Below, one piece after another: positions 8,143 through 18,489 of a stretch of DNA of 64,000 nucleotides (its first letter is position 1; every line of letters begins with the position of its first letter). The DNA is from Caballeronia sp. LZ062 (GTDB taxonomy: Bacteria; Pseudomonadota; Gammaproteobacteria; Burkholderiales; Burkholderiaceae): NCBI RefSeq assembly GCF_031450785.1, contig NZ_JARTWB010000002.1:1364001-1428000 (forward strand). The letters run 5' to 3'. The translations under genes and the position numbers were made by a program. The notes under the pieces were generated by a model, which saw only the letters and a program-made list of their open reading frames with translations, searched no databases and had not been told where the DNA came from.

Positions 8143-8586
8143 CCGATTCGGGCTCCCCATACGGCTGCCCCGCGCCGTCGATGCCCTCCGATGGCGCGTC
8201 AATGCGTCAAACTGTGGCGCGGTGCAGCAAATTCCGATATAATGCACAGCATGCTTGATCGCGAGATGCACGCCGCAAGGCCGCGCGTCTAGTGTCAAAG
8301 CGCTTCGTAGCGTTTCGCTCCAATCCAGTTTAGAAACTGTCCCTTCCCTGCCAGGCCGTAGCGCATCGTTTGTGCGCTGTTCATTTCGCGGCCCGTCATG
8401 CACCAGGCTGACGTTAGTGCTCAAAGCGCTGACGTATCCGATACAGCTTCTAACAACGATGCTCGCCGTCTGTTGCGCGAGTTGCCCCCGTTTTTCGATT
8501 TGCTCGCTGTTTCTTCGCTCGCTGAATCCAACGACTTGGGTATGCCGATTGGCGCCGACGCCTTATTTCCCGTTTCAAGGATCGAC
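8143..8586 (+). promoter_or_regulatory. Long leader region upstream of rhlE with candidate -10 box
   Basis: 444 bp without a convincing gene. A perfect TATAAT at 8238-8243 is a candidate -10, though no good -35 is visible 16-18 bp upstream. Transcription from there would give a leader of roughly 340 nt. From 8398 an open frame runs in phase into rhlE, but its codons are AT-rich at third positions (gtt, agt, aca, tct) unlike the gene body, so it looks like leader rather than protein. Long 5' leaders are known for cold-induced DEAD-box helicase mRNAs; application here is inference. Confidence 0.45.
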
Positions 8587-10233
8587 ATGACTTCGAGCTT
8601 CACCCCCAGCCCGTTGGACAACATCGCAACACAAACGCTTGGCATTTCCCCGGCCGCCGACACGGCCGCTGCCGCTGCCTCGGCCGCTGCCTCAGTGGAA
8701 ACGGCTCCCGCAGCGCCCGCCGGCCCTACTTTCGAATCGCTCGGCCTTTCCGCCGATATCGTCTCCGCATTGACCGACGCCGGCTACCAGTCGCCGACGC
8801 CCGTGCAGCAGCGCGCCATTCCCGCTGCGCTCGCCGGCCGCGATCTGCTCGTTTCGAGCCCGACCGGCTCCGGCAAGACGGCGGCGTTCATGCTGCCGGC
8901 CATCGAAAAATTCGCGCAACTCGAAAAGTTGCAAGCGCAGCAGCCGCGCCAGCCGCGTGACCCGAACGCACGTCCCGGCCGCCGCCCGCAACCGATCGCG
9001 CGCCCGCAGTTGCTCGTGCTCACGCCGACGCGCGAACTCGCGATGCAAGTGTCCGCTGCCGCGACCACGTACGGTCGCCATTTGCGCCGCCTGCGCACGG
9101 TCAGCATTCTCGGTGGCGTGGCGTATGGCCAGCAATTGATGCTGCTCGCGAAGAACCCCGAAATCCTCGTCGCGACGCCGGGCCGCCTGATCGACCATCT
9201 GGAACGCGGCCGCATCGACCTGTCGAACCTCAACATGCTCGTGCTCGACGAAGCCGACCGCATGCTCGACATGGGCTTCATCGAAGATATCGAGACGATC
9301 GTCGCGGCGACGCCGGCCACGCGTCAGACGCTGCTCTTCTCGGCCACCATCGACGGCAAGATCGCGTCGCTGACCGGCCGCCTGCTGAAGGACCCGGAGC
9401 GCATCGAGATCGTGCAGAAGCTGGAAGCGCGCAGCAACATCGCGCAGACGGTGCATTACGTCGATGACCGCGATCACAAGGATCGCCTGCTCGATCACCT
9501 GCTGCGCGATACCGACCTGGATCAGGCCATCGTGTTCACGGCGACGAAGAGCGACGCCGATCTGATCGCGAATCGTCTGGCGGATGCGGGCTTCGAATCC
9601 GCGGCGCTGCATGGCGACCTGCCGCAAGGCGCACGCAACCGTACGATCCGCGCGCTGCGCGAGCGCCGTGTGCGCGTGCTGGTGGCCACGGATGTCGCGG
9701 CGCGCGGTATCGATATTCCGGGTATCACGCACGTGTTCAACTACGATCTGCCGAAGTTCGCCGAAGACTACGTGCACCGCATCGGCCGCACGGGCCGCGC
9801 GGGACGCAGCGGCACGGCGGTGAGCCTCGTGCATCACGCCGAAATGGGCGCGCTCAAGCGCATCGAGCGTTTCGTGCACGCGCCGCTGCCGGTGAATGTC
9901 GTCGCGGGCTTCGAGCCGCGCAAGGCGCCGCCCAAGGGCGGCTTCGGTGGCCGCGGCCGTCCGGGCGGCGGTAATGGCGGCCGGCGCTTCGGCAGCGGCA
10001 ATGGCGGCGGACGCGGCTACGGCGCGGCCAACGCCAGCGGCTACGGCAACAAGTCGAACGCCGGTTCGCGCGAAGGCGGCTATCGCGAAGGCGGTTATCG
10101 CGGCGGCAACGCCGGTAGCGGCGATCGTGAAGGCGGTTATCGCGGCGGCAACCGCGACGGCGGTTTCGGCCAGCGCGACGGATACAGCGCACGCCGCAAC
10201 GACGGCCCGCGCGCACCGCGCCGCGGCAATTGA
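8587..10233 (+). CDS. rhlE: DEAD-box ATP-dependent RNA helicase, RhlE type
   Basis: ATP-dependent RNA unwinding in ribosome assembly or RNA turnover. The start ATG 8587 follows AAGGA; the product has 548 aa. Ordered motifs: Q motif (FESLGLSADIVSALTDAGYQSPTPVQQ), ASPTGSGKTA-type motif I (SSPTGSGKTAAF), PTRELAMQ (Ia), ATPGRL (Ib), VLDEADRMLD (II), FSATI (III), IVFTATKSD, VATDVAARGIDIPG (V) and HRIGRTGRAGR (VI). The ~100-residue C-terminal tail is Gly/Arg-rich with REGGYRGGN repeats, an RNA-binding extension. An Ala-rich stretch lies between the N-terminus and the helicase core. Confidence 0.93.
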   Translation: MTSSFTPSPLDNIATQTLGISPAADTAAAAASAAASVETAPAAPAGPTFESLGLSADIVSALTDAGYQSPTPVQQRAIPAALAGRDLLVSSPTGSGKTAAFMLPAIEKFAQLEKLQAQQPRQPRDPNARPGRRPQPIARPQLLVLTPTRELAMQVSAAATTYGRHLRRLRTVSILGGVAYGQQLMLLAKNPEILVATPGRLIDHLERGRIDLSNLNMLVLDEADRMLDMGFIEDIETIVAATPATRQTLLFSATIDGKIASLTGRLLKDPERIEIVQKLEARSNIAQTVHYVDDRDHKDRLLDHLLRDTDLDQAIVFTATKSDADLIANRLADAGFESAALHGDLPQGARNRTIRALRERRVRVLVATDVAARGIDIPGITHVFNYDLPKFAEDYVHRIGRTGRAGRSGTAVSLVHHAEMGALKRIERFVHAPLPVNVVAGFEPRKAPPKGGFGGRGRPGGGNGGRRFGSGNGGGRGYGAANASGYGNKSNAGSREGGYREGGYRGGNAGSGDREGGYRGGNRDGGFGQRDGYSARRNDGPRAPRRGN

Positions 10234-10277
10234 TGTAAGCGAGTGACGGCGCAATAGCGCCGCCGTCCGCCAGCAGG

Positions 10278-10311
10278 AAAAAAACCGATGCCTCGCGCAT
10301 CGGTTTTTTTT
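10278..10311 (+). terminator. Intrinsic terminator after rhlE
   Basis: Stem AAAACCGATGC / GCATCGGTTTT with a 5-nt loop followed by a T run of eight. It lies 45 bp after the rhlE stop. The A-tract on the 5' side makes it potentially bidirectional. Confidence 0.9.
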
Positions 10312-10511
10312 CGCCGCTCGCGTCATTTCATAATGCGCAACGATTTTTTGCGTCGCAAAAGCGTTGCTGCGCGGCACAACGAACGCGATTGCGGCATGGG
10401 AAAGAACATTTCACCATATGAAACGCCGAACATAAGCTATTGATAACTCGGTATATTTTCATCGCCTAAAACTCCTTGCAGCGGCTTTTACTCGCCAACT
10501 GACGCGCCTAC

Positions 10512-10527
10512 ACTCTTATATAAGAGT
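10512..10527. promoter_or_regulatory. 16-bp perfect palindrome upstream of aceA
   Basis: ACTCTTATATAAGAGT is a perfect 16-bp dyad 85 bp before the aceA start. It contains TATATAA, which could also serve as a -10 element, so a dimeric regulator bound here could block or reposition RNA polymerase. The rest of the 379-bp gap (10234-10612) holds the rhlE terminator and AT-rich sequence with no gene. No regulator can be named from the sequence. Confidence 0.5.
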
Positions 10528-10612
10528 TGGAGCAAACAAAGCAGCACTGCTCAGAAAGCGATCAAGCATCGACCACGGTTCGTCTTACAGCCCAATCTCA
10601 AGGAGAAACGCC

Positions 10613-11920
<1,308 letters not shown>

Positions 11921-12014
11921 AGAAATGCCCGATGGCAGGCTGAATCAGGGAGAGCGCTGAAAAGAGCGCGGCGGCCGTGGCGTGCATTGAAAGCGCGTCG
12001 CGGTCGCCGCGATC

Positions 12015-12449
12015 TCAGCGATAAACGATGACCGGAATACGCGTGTGCGTCAGCACGCGCTGCGTTTCGCTGCCGATAAGCAGGCTTCCGAGCCCGCGAC
12101 GGCCGTGCGACGCCATCAGAATGACGTCGCATCCGTTCTGCTCCGCCGCGTCGATGATGCCGATATACGGCGCCGCTTCGATGCTCGTCACGCTGTCGCA
12201 CGGTACGCCGGCCGCTTCGGCGGCGCGTTGCACGGCCCGCAGATGGTCGCGCGCCTCGCGCTCGGCGCGGGCGTGGAAGTCATCGGGTGGCTCGACGGCG
12301 ACATCCGCGAACGGCGAGTACGGATACTGCGGCAGACACGCATACGCGGTGATCCGCGCGCCGACGGACTGCGCAAGGTCGATGGCGCCGTCTATGGCTT
12401 TCTGCGACAGCTCGGAGCCGTCGGTGGGTACCAGAATGTGCTTGAACAT
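12015..12449 (-). CDS. Universal stress protein, UspA family
   Basis: Cytoplasmic ATP-binding stress protein of 144 aa. It begins MFKHILVPTDGSELSQKAID and carries the nucleotide-binding signature GRRGLGSLLIGSETQRVLTHT (G-2X-G-9X-G-S/T) at the C-terminus, so it is predicted to bind ATP. The central segment YSPFADVAVEPPDDF is typical of the Burkholderia versions. It is monocistronic and convergent with aceA (94 bp gap without a strong terminator). The start ATG at 12449 has AGGAGG seven bases upstream. Confidence 0.92.
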   Translation of the reverse strand: MFKHILVPTDGSELSQKAIDGAIDLAQSVGARITAYACLPQYPYSPFADVAVEPPDDFHARAEREARDHLRAVQRAAEAAGVPCDSVTSIEAAPYIGIIDAAEQNGCDVILMASHGRRGLGSLLIGSETQRVLTHTRIPVIVYR

Positions 12450-12557
12450 GGCGTCCTCCTTCGAACGGCGGGCACGCCTTCATTGTAGTCAGTGCGCGGG
12501 CGGCGAACCGGGCAATCCGCTTTCGAGCCGATCAGTAGGATTCCATATCGAGTGTCG

Positions 12558-13472
12558 TCAACGAACGAGAGCCTCCCAGTATCCCGGAGCGGTATAGGTA
12601 TGCTTGAGCAGATCGAGAAACAGCCGCACGCGCAACGGCAAGTGACGGCGCTGCGGGAACACCGCGTGAATGCCGATGGGCGGCGCCGCGTAGTCGTCGA
12701 GCACACTCACGAGCCGTCCGGCGCCGATATCCGCGCCCACTTCCCACCACGATCGCCACGCGAGTCCGCGTCCTTCGAGACACCATTCGTGAAGCACGGC
12801 GCCATCCGAGCATTCCATCGTGCCGGAGACCTTGATCGTCACGACCTTGCCGTCCTGCTGAAACACCCAGCCGCGCTGCTGATTGGCGGACGCGCCGAGC
12901 GCGAGACAGTTGTGATCGGCGAGCGCGGAAAGCGTCGCCGGTTTGCCGCGCTTTTCCAGATACCCGGGCGACGCCACGCACACGCGCCGGTTCTCGCCGA
13001 GCTTGAGCGACACCAGCGACGAATCCGGCAACTCGCCGAGGCGCACGGCGCAATCGAAACCTTCGTTGACGAGATCGACCATGCGGTCCGTGAGATCGAG
13101 ACTCACGGACACGTCCGGGTGCAGCGTCGTGAATCTAGGCACGAGCGGCGCGACATGACGCCGGCCGAAGCCCGCCGGCGCCGACACGCGCAAATGCCCG
13201 CTCGCCTTCACGCCGCCCGCCGACACGCTCGCCTCCGCGTTCTGCATGTCGTTGATGATGCGCTGACAGTCTTCGAGAAACGCCGAGCCTTCGAACGTGA
13301 GCGTGATCTTGCGCGTCGTGCGCACGAGCAGCTTCACGCCGAGGCGCTCCTCGAGCGCGTCCAACCTTCTGCCGATGACCGCCGGCGCGATGCCCTCGGC
13401 CTGTGCCGCCGCCGAAAGACTGCCTTTCGCCGCCACGGAGGCGAACGTCTCTATTTGTTTGAACCGATCCAT
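12558..13472 (-). CDS. LysR-family transcriptional regulator
   Basis: 304-residue LTTR with an N-terminal winged helix-turn-helix (residues ~1-60: FASVAAKGSLSAAAQAEGIAPAVIGRRLDALEERLGVKLL) and a substrate-binding domain (HVAPLVPRFTTLHPDVSVSLDL; VNEGFDCAVRLGELPDSSLV). The LPDSSLV and DYAAPPIGIHAVFP segments place it in the CrgA/DsdC-like branch, whose effectors cannot be guessed. It is divergent from the haloacid dehalogenase gene with a 139-bp AT-richer intergenic region, the classic LTTR layout, so that gene is its most likely target. No effector evidence. Confidence 0.9.
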   Translation of the reverse strand: MDRFKQIETFASVAAKGSLSAAAQAEGIAPAVIGRRLDALEERLGVKLLVRTTRKITLTFEGSAFLEDCQRIINDMQNAEASVSAGGVKASGHLRVSAPAGFGRRHVAPLVPRFTTLHPDVSVSLDLTDRMVDLVNEGFDCAVRLGELPDSSLVSLKLGENRRVCVASPGYLEKRGKPATLSALADHNCLALGASANQQRGWVFQQDGKVVTIKVSGTMECSDGAVLHEWCLEGRGLAWRSWWEVGADIGAGRLVSVLDDYAAPPIGIHAVFPQRRHLPLRVRLFLDLLKHTYTAPGYWEALVR

Positions 13473-13611
13473 GCGCGTTGCTCGTCAATACCGGGAACCG
13501 GCGCACAGATTAGGTATTAAAAAGTAAAAGATCAAGTGATCCAGCGGCGCTTTTTCCATCAATTCGATCACCAATAGAATCTATCCCGACCTCTACATGG
13601 AGCGCACGGCT

Positions 13612-14421
13612 ATGTCGGCCATAACGACACACGCATCGTCCACCGCCTCGCTTGTTGTTCCCCGCGCAGTCATTTTCGACGCTTACGGCACGCTGTTCGA
13701 CGTCCATTCGGTCGTCGCCGCAGCCGAGCAGCTTTTTCCCGGCGACGGCCAGGCGCTGTCGCAGCTCTGGCGTCAGAAGCAGATCGAATACACGCAGTTG
13801 CGCACGCTCGCCGATCCGTCCGGCTGCCACTACACGCCGTTCTGGGATATCACGATCGACGCACTCCGATACGCAGCCGCGCGGCTCGGTCTCACGGACG
13901 CGCTGACAGCGGCCGCCGAGAAGCGTCTGATGGACGAATACGCCTGCCTCTCCGCATTCCCCGACACGCTGCCCACGCTAAAAGCACTGCGCGAGCGCTT
14001 CGGCGTGCCGCTCGCGATTCTCTCGAACGGCAATCCGCCGATGCTCGATATCGCCGTCAAGAGCGCCGGCATGACCGGCCTCTTCGACCACGTGCTGTCC
14101 GTCGATGCCGTGCGCGCGTACAAGCCGGCTGCCGCCGCCTACGCACTCGGTCCGCAAGCGTTCGGCACAGCGGCGCGCGAGATGGTGTTCGTGTCGTCGA
14201 ACGGCTGGGACATCGCGGGCGCGACGTGGTTCGGCTACACGACGTTCTGGCTGGATCGCGCGAGCCTGCCGCTCGAGGAACTCGGCGTCACGCCACGCGC
14301 CATGGGACGCGGCATGAGCGAACTCGTCGCGTTCATCGAAGGGGGATGCGCGCAGCAGCCTATTGCACTGTCCACTCATCGCGCAGGCCCGCGAAAGCGC
14401 CCGTCATCGCAAAAACAGTAG
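13612..14421 (+). CDS. (S)-2-haloacid dehalogenase, type II HAD family
   Basis: Hydrolyses L-2-haloalkanoates (for example chloroacetate to glycolate) through an aspartyl ester. 269 aa from ATG 13612, chosen because GGAG precedes it at 9 bp; an ATG at 13597 would add five residues. HAD and L-DEX motifs: FDAYGTLFD (nucleophile Asp near residue 23), QLWRQKQIEYTQLRTL (active Arg), AILSNGNP (Ser/Asn), YKPAAAAY (Lys) and VSSNGWDIAGA (Asn/Asp). The residue set matches true haloacid dehalogenases rather than general HAD phosphatases. It sits 42 bp before aceB, which could use glyoxylate derived from glycolate. Confidence 0.88.
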   Translation: MSAITTHASSTASLVVPRAVIFDAYGTLFDVHSVVAAAEQLFPGDGQALSQLWRQKQIEYTQLRTLADPSGCHYTPFWDITIDALRYAAARLGLTDALTAAAEKRLMDEYACLSAFPDTLPTLKALRERFGVPLAILSNGNPPMLDIAVKSAGMTGLFDHVLSVDAVRAYKPAAAAYALGPQAFGTAAREMVFVSSNGWDIAGATWFGYTTFWLDRASLPLEELGVTPRAMGRGMSELVAFIEGGCAQQPIALSTHRAGPRKRPSSQKQ

Positions 14422-14463
14422 CGCCCAAAAGCAAAACCGTCTGACCGACCAAGGAGAAACCAC

Positions 14464-16074
14464 ATGACGCACCCTTCGACCACGCTCGCGCTGCCTGAAG
14501 GCATGGCCATTTCGGCCGAGATCAAGCCCGGCTTCGAAGCCATTCTGACGCCCGAGGCGCTGGCTTTCGTGGCCACGCTGCATCGCCGGTTCGAGTCGCG
14601 CCGTCAGGAACTGCTCGCCGCGCGCGTCGAGCGCACCAAGCGCCTGGACGCGGGCGAGCGGCCCGGCTTCCTCGAAGAAACGAAGGCCATCCGCGAAGGC
14701 GACTGGACCGTCGCGCCGCTGCCGAAGGATCTGCAGTGCCGGCGCGTGGAGATCACCGGCCCGGTCGAGCGCAAGATGATCATCAACGCGCTCAACTCCG
14801 GCGCGGATTCCTACATGACCGACTTCGAGGATTCGAACGCGCCCGCGTGGGACAACCAGATCGTCGGCCAGATCAATCTCAAGGAAGCCGTGCGCCGGAC
14901 GATCTCGCTCGAGCAGAACGGCAAGTCGTACACGCTCAACGACGAGACGGCGACGCTGATCGTGCGTCCGCGCGGCTGGCATCTCGACGAGAAGCACGTG
15001 ACCGTCGACGGGCAGCGCGTGTCCGGCGGCATCTTCGATTTCGCGCTTTATCTCTTTCATAACGCGAAGGAACTGATCGCGCGCGGCAGCGGCCCCTACT
15101 TCTATCTGCCGAAGATGGAAAGCCATCTCGAAGCGCGTCTCTGGAACGACATCTTCGTCGCGGCGCAGGAAGGCGTCGGCATTGCGCGCGGCACGATTCG
15201 CGCGACCGTGCTCGTCGAAACGATTCTCGCCGCGTTCGAGATGGACGAGATTCTGTACGAACTGCGCGAACATAGCTCCGGGCTGAATGCGGGCCGCTGG
15301 GACTACATCTTCTCCGCGATCAAGAAGTTCAAGAACAATCCCGATTTCTGCCTCGCCGACCGTGCGCAGATCACGATGACCGTGCCGTTCATGCGCGCCT
15401 ATGCGCTGGAATTGCTCAAGACGTGCCACAGGCGCAACGCGCCCGCCATCGGCGGCATGTCCGCGCTGATTCCGATCAAGAACGATCCCGCCGCGAACGA
15501 GAAAGCAATGGGCGGCGTGCGCTCCGACAAGGCGCGCGACGCGACCGACGGCTACGACGGCGGCTGGGTCGCGCATCCCGGGCTCGTGCCGGTCGCGATG
15601 GAAGAGTTCGTCAAGGTGCTCGGCGACAAGCCGAATCAGATCGAGAAGCAGCGGCCCGATGTGCAAGTGACCGCGCACGACCTGCTCGACTTCCGTCCGG
15701 AAGCGCCGATCACGGAGGCGGGTCTGCGCAATAACGTGAACGTCGGCATCCATTACCTCGGATCGTGGCTCGCGGGCAATGGCTGCGTGCCGATTCACAA
15801 CCTCATGGAAGACGCCGCCACCGCCGAGATTTCGCGCTCGCAAGTCTGGCAATGGATTCGTTCGCCGAAGGGCAAGCTCGAAGACGGCCGCAAGGTCACG
15901 GCGGCGATGGTGCGCGAGATCATCATCGACGAGCTGGAGAAGGTGAAGCAGAGCGTTGGCGGTGCGGGCAGCGATACGAAGCCGTATGAACGCGCCGCGA
16001 AGATATTCGAAACGATGTCGACGTCGGCGGAATTCACCGAATTCCTCACGCTTCCGCTTTACGAAGAGATCTGA
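14464..16074 (+). CDS. aceB: Malate synthase A AceB
   Basis: Condenses glyoxylate with acetyl-CoA to malate, second step of the glyoxylate shunt. 536 residues, normal for isoform A. The start ATG 14464 follows AAGGAG. Landmarks: [39 protein letters not shown] (catalytic Arg), [22 protein letters not shown] (Mg-binding Glu), [12 protein letters not shown] and [15 protein letters not shown] near the catalytic Asp region, with [20 protein letters not shown]. It is probably co-transcribed with the upstream dehalogenase (42 bp gap). Confidence 0.97.
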   Translation: MTHPSTTLALPEGMAISAEIKPGFEAILTPEALAFVATLHRRFESRRQELLAARVERTKRLDAGERPGFLEETKAIREGDWTVAPLPKDLQCRRVEITGPVERKMIINALNSGADSYMTDFEDSNAPAWDNQIVGQINLKEAVRRTISLEQNGKSYTLNDETATLIVRPRGWHLDEKHVTVDGQRVSGGIFDFALYLFHNAKELIARGSGPYFYLPKMESHLEARLWNDIFVAAQEGVGIARGTIRATVLVETILAAFEMDEILYELREHSSGLNAGRWDYIFSAIKKFKNNPDFCLADRAQITMTVPFMRAYALELLKTCHRRNAPAIGGMSALIPIKNDPAANEKAMGGVRSDKARDATDGYDGGWVAHPGLVPVAMEEFVKVLGDKPNQIEKQRPDVQVTAHDLLDFRPEAPITEAGLRNNVNVGIHYLGSWLAGNGCVPIHNLMEDAATAEISRSQVWQWIRSPKGKLEDGRKVTAAMVREIIIDELEKVKQSVGGAGSDTKPYERAAKIFETMSTSAEFTEFLTLPLYEEI

Positions 16075-16237
16075 AACGCCCGTCGTCGATTGCGGGTGAA
16101 GAACGGCTCGCGGGCTCATGGCCGCGGGCCGTTCGTGCTTGTGGAGCGCGTCGCGGGGAACGCATGGCGTGTGCTACATTGCGCATCGTCTTTTTCAACG
16201 ATTCAACCGTGGAGCGCACTCGCGTGCGAACGACAGC

Positions 16238-16498
16238 ATGAGCAATATTCAACTGGATATCGAATGGACCGACGCGGCATCGCGCAAGATCGAGAAACTA
16301 ATGCCGCGCAACGCCAACAAGGACGCGTTCCTGGCGCTGCCGCCGGTCGAATGTCTGCCGATGGAAGGCGACGTGCTGTTTCTCGGACCGGCGGGCAAGC
16401 AACAGCCGTTTATCGTGGCGGAACGTCAGTATCACCATGACGGCGAAGCGGACTGGACCATCATCCTGATTCTGGATGTCCCGCACGAAACGCATTGA
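16238..16498 (+). CDS. Conserved small hypothetical protein (86 aa)
   Basis: I do not recognise a named family. 86 residues from ATG 16238 (MSNIQLDIEWTDAASRKIEKL); the frame is open further upstream, but the first part of that extension is Arg/Ser-rich and unlikely. The sequence is soluble-looking, with a central LPPVECLPMEGDVLFLGPAGKQQPFIVAERQYHH and C-terminal LILDVPHE, suggesting a small beta-rich fold. Codon use and GC match neighbours. It is convergent with the monooxygenase gene (9 bp gap). No functional context. Confidence 0.7.
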   Translation: MSNIQLDIEWTDAASRKIEKLMPRNANKDAFLALPPVECLPMEGDVLFLGPAGKQQPFIVAERQYHHDGEADWTIILILDVPHETH

Positions 16499-16507
16499 CG
16501 GCCGGCT

Positions 16508-16798
16508 TCAGAGCAGTTTGCTTGCAACGCGCACTTCGCCGTGCTCGCACAATTCCGGCGACTTCGCGCGGAACGCCTGGATGTGCGCCGTCTTGCCGTG
16601 CTCCTCGAGCGCGGCTTCGCTTTCCCAACGTTCGACGAAGATAAAGCGGCGCGGCTCCTTGATGTCGCGATGCAGATCGTACTGAAGCGCGCCGCGTTCC
16701 TGGCGCGTCGGTTCCACGTTCGCTTCCAGCACTTGCCGCAATTCTTCTTCCTTGCCCGGCTTTGCGACGAAAATGGCGACAACGGCGACTTCTGACAT
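16508..16798 (-). CDS. Antibiotic biosynthesis monooxygenase (ABM) domain protein
   Basis: 96 residues from ATG 16798, preceded by GGAG at 10 nt; an ATG seven codons upstream is less well spaced. The ferredoxin-like ABM fold is recognised by VAIFVAKPGKEEELRQVLEANVEPTRQERGALQYDLHRD and FIFVERWESEAALEEHGKTAHIQAF. Such proteins act as quinol monooxygenases (YgiN-like) or small dimeric oxygenases; the actual substrate is unknown. A terminator-like hairpin (16882-16918) and the possible small RNA lie directly upstream on the same strand. Confidence 0.85.
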   Translation of the reverse strand: MSEVAVVAIFVAKPGKEEELRQVLEANVEPTRQERGALQYDLHRDIKEPRRFIFVERWESEAALEEHGKTAHIQAFRAKSPELCEHGEVRVASKLL

Positions 16799-16883
16799 AC
16801 GCGTATTCTCCTCATTCAATAAACGATTAAAACCGAAGGATAAACGCGCGCCGTAAATCCCGCCGAAAACGATTTAATCGAAC

Positions 16884-17070
16884 AAAGAAAAAGCCCGCGC
16901 TCCGGGTGGAACGCGGGCAAAAGCCGTCGCCCTACGAGGATAGGCGACGGGGCCATCGGGGCTCGCCTGCCGCGAGCCGTTATCGGTTGTCTTGTGCGGG
17001 TGCTTTGCTGCTCTGTGCAGAGCGGCGCGGCGCGTCAATCACGCCATGGACGCAATGTACTGTCCCCCGG
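16884..17070 (-). ncRNA. Candidate small structured RNA between bamC and the ABM gene
   Basis: The 479-bp gap 16799-17277 has no credible gene but is rich in structure on the minus strand. In order: a TATAAA box at 17082-17077; hairpins GCTCTG/CAGAGC (17010-17023), GGCTCGC/GCGAGCC (16960-16978) and CCGTCGCC/GGCGACGG (16924-16950); then GCCCGCG/CGCGGGC (16893-16918) followed by TTTTTCTTT, a good intrinsic terminator. It also lies downstream of the separate bamC terminator, so a distinct transcript of about 185 nt is implied. It could instead be a regulatory leader of the ABM gene. It does not match any RNA family I can name. Confidence 0.4.
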
Positions 17071-17208
17071 CATTTTTTTATAAGCTATTGCGCACATTGC
17101 GCGATGAAAAGAATCCTCTGCGCAATATAAGCACGTACTTCGCACGCAATTCGTCTGGCGTCGCACTATTCGTGACGATGGCCAAAGCTCGCGCCCTGCG
17201 ATAAACAG

Positions 17209-17240
17209 GCGAAAAAAAACCGCCCCGTGAAGAGGCGGTT
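17209..17240 (-). terminator. Intrinsic terminator after bamC
   Basis: On the minus strand AACCGCC/GGCGGTT stem with a short loop followed by eight T residues, 38 bp beyond the bamC stop. Confidence 0.85.
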
Positions 17241-17277
17241 TGCATGGCGTGCAACCTGTCGCGCTTCGAACGCCGAT

Positions 17278-18489
17278 TCAGCCGATCTGACCCGCCAGCA
17301 GCGCCATGATTTGCCGCGCTTGCGGAGAGGAATCGACCTGGCCTTTGTCGTCGACGATCGCGACGCGCGTCTCGCCTTCGGTGATTGCGCGCACGTTGAC
17401 CTGATACTGCTTGACCTCGATTTCCTTGCGGCCGTGGAAGACCTGGCTCCAGAAGCCCTGCTCGCGCGCCGATTTGTCGTTCGGGTCGACATAACGCACG
17501 AAGTAGACGCCGCGCGCCCGGTCCCGATCGTCCACCGTGAAATTCGCGCGGTCCAGCGCGATTCCCACGCGCAGCCACGCGCGGTCGTATGCCTCGGGCA
17601 ACGTCAATTGCGCGGAATCCGCCTGAGGCACCGTCTCGTTGCGGATCGGGCTGTTGGCGGCGTTCGCCACGTTTTGCGCGGCGGCGGCCGCAGCCTTGCT
17701 GTCGCCGCCCTTCGCGGGCTGCGCGCTCGCGGACGCGGCGGTATCGGCGGTATTGGCCGAGCCGGCGACGCCCGCCGTCTGACGCGAATCCGACAGCGCG
17801 AGCGAGGACATCAGCCGCTTCAGATATTCGTTCTCGAGCGCCGGATCGTTCGGGCGCGCCTGCCACTGGCTCGTGTCGTTGTTCACGCCGGTCAGCGCCT
17901 CGCGCATGCCCTTCTGGCTGATGAACACATACGTGCCGCCGTTTGATGCCGTTTCGAGCCGTGTACGGTACTTGTTGCGCTCGGCCGTCACATAGGAGTT
18001 GCCGGTGGCCTTGGCGAGCGTGTCGCGGATCAGGCCGTCGGAAATTTGCGGATGCGTTTCGTTCCAGTCGGTTTCCATCACGCCCTTGTCGCGCGAATCC
18101 ACGACAAGCAGAAAGCCCTGCTCCTGCCAGAAGCGGCGGATTTGCGGCCAGACCTGATCGGGCGATTTGTTGTCGATGACGAGCCAACGCTCCGCGCCGT
18201 CGCGCTGAATATGCATGCCGGCAACCGGCGGCACCACGGTGGGCGCACTCGGCGCGACTTTTTGAACCTGCTGGAGATCCGAGAGCGATGCTTGTCCGCC
18301 TTGCGGCGGCAGCGACCGCTGGTCGACCGCCTCGTCGAGAAGGTTCGGCGGAACGGCGAGCGACGATTGCTTCGAGCGTTGGTCGCTCTTGTAGTTGATC
18401 GCGGTGGGCGAAGAAGTGCCGCAACCCGCCACGATTCCGGCCACCGCGAAAAGCGCAGCCATCCGCTTGGTTACACGAAAATCTGTCAT
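17278..18489 (-). CDS. bamC: Outer-membrane assembly lipoprotein BamC
   Basis: Lipoprotein of the BAM complex (NlpB/DapX family). 403 residues: signal peptide with lipobox VAGC (Cys23), an unstructured region, then two helix-grip repeats: LVIDNKSPDQVWPQIRRFWQEQGF and the C-terminal LPEAYDRAWLRVGIALDRANF. The pair is separated by an Ala/Gln/Asn linker (~250-290). Also seen are ETDWNET and GVYFVRYVDPNDK. In many proteobacteria bamC directly follows dapA; here the upstream neighbour is the divergent DUF2844 gene and no dapA is in the window. A different-frame open stretch over the same bases is a shadow. Confidence 0.9.
   Translation of the reverse strand: MTDFRVTKRMAALFAVAGIVAGCGTSSPTAINYKSDQRSKQSSLAVPPNLLDEAVDQRSLPPQGGQASLSDLQQVQKVAPSAPTVVPPVAGMHIQRDGAERWLVIDNKSPDQVWPQIRRFWQEQGFLLVVDSRDKGVMETDWNETHPQISDGLIRDTLAKATGNSYVTAERNKYRTRLETASNGGTYVFISQKGMREALTGVNNDTSQWQARPNDPALENEYLKRLMSSLALSDSRQTAGVAGSANTADTAASASAQPAKGGDSKAAAAAAQNVANAANSPIRNETVPQADSAQLTLPEAYDRAWLRVGIALDRANFTVDDRDRARGVYFVRYVDPNDKSAREQGFWSQVFHGRKEIEVKQYQVNVRAITEGETRVAIVDDKGQVDSSPQARQIMALLAGQIG

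Noticed and set aside
8398..8586. N-terminal extension of the RhlE helicase
   Set aside because: Third-position AT-rich codons and a proper ribosome-binding site at 8587 favour the shorter protein.
8692..10377. 561-codon antisense frame over rhlE
   Set aside because: Repetitive Ala/Arg composition mirrors helicase codons.
14404..16119. 571-codon antisense frame over aceB
   Set aside because: Coincident with every part of aceB in opposite phase; no family motif.
16906..17130. 74-codon plus-strand frame
   Set aside because: Lies across the hairpins, Arg/Cys-rich, without a ribosome-binding site.
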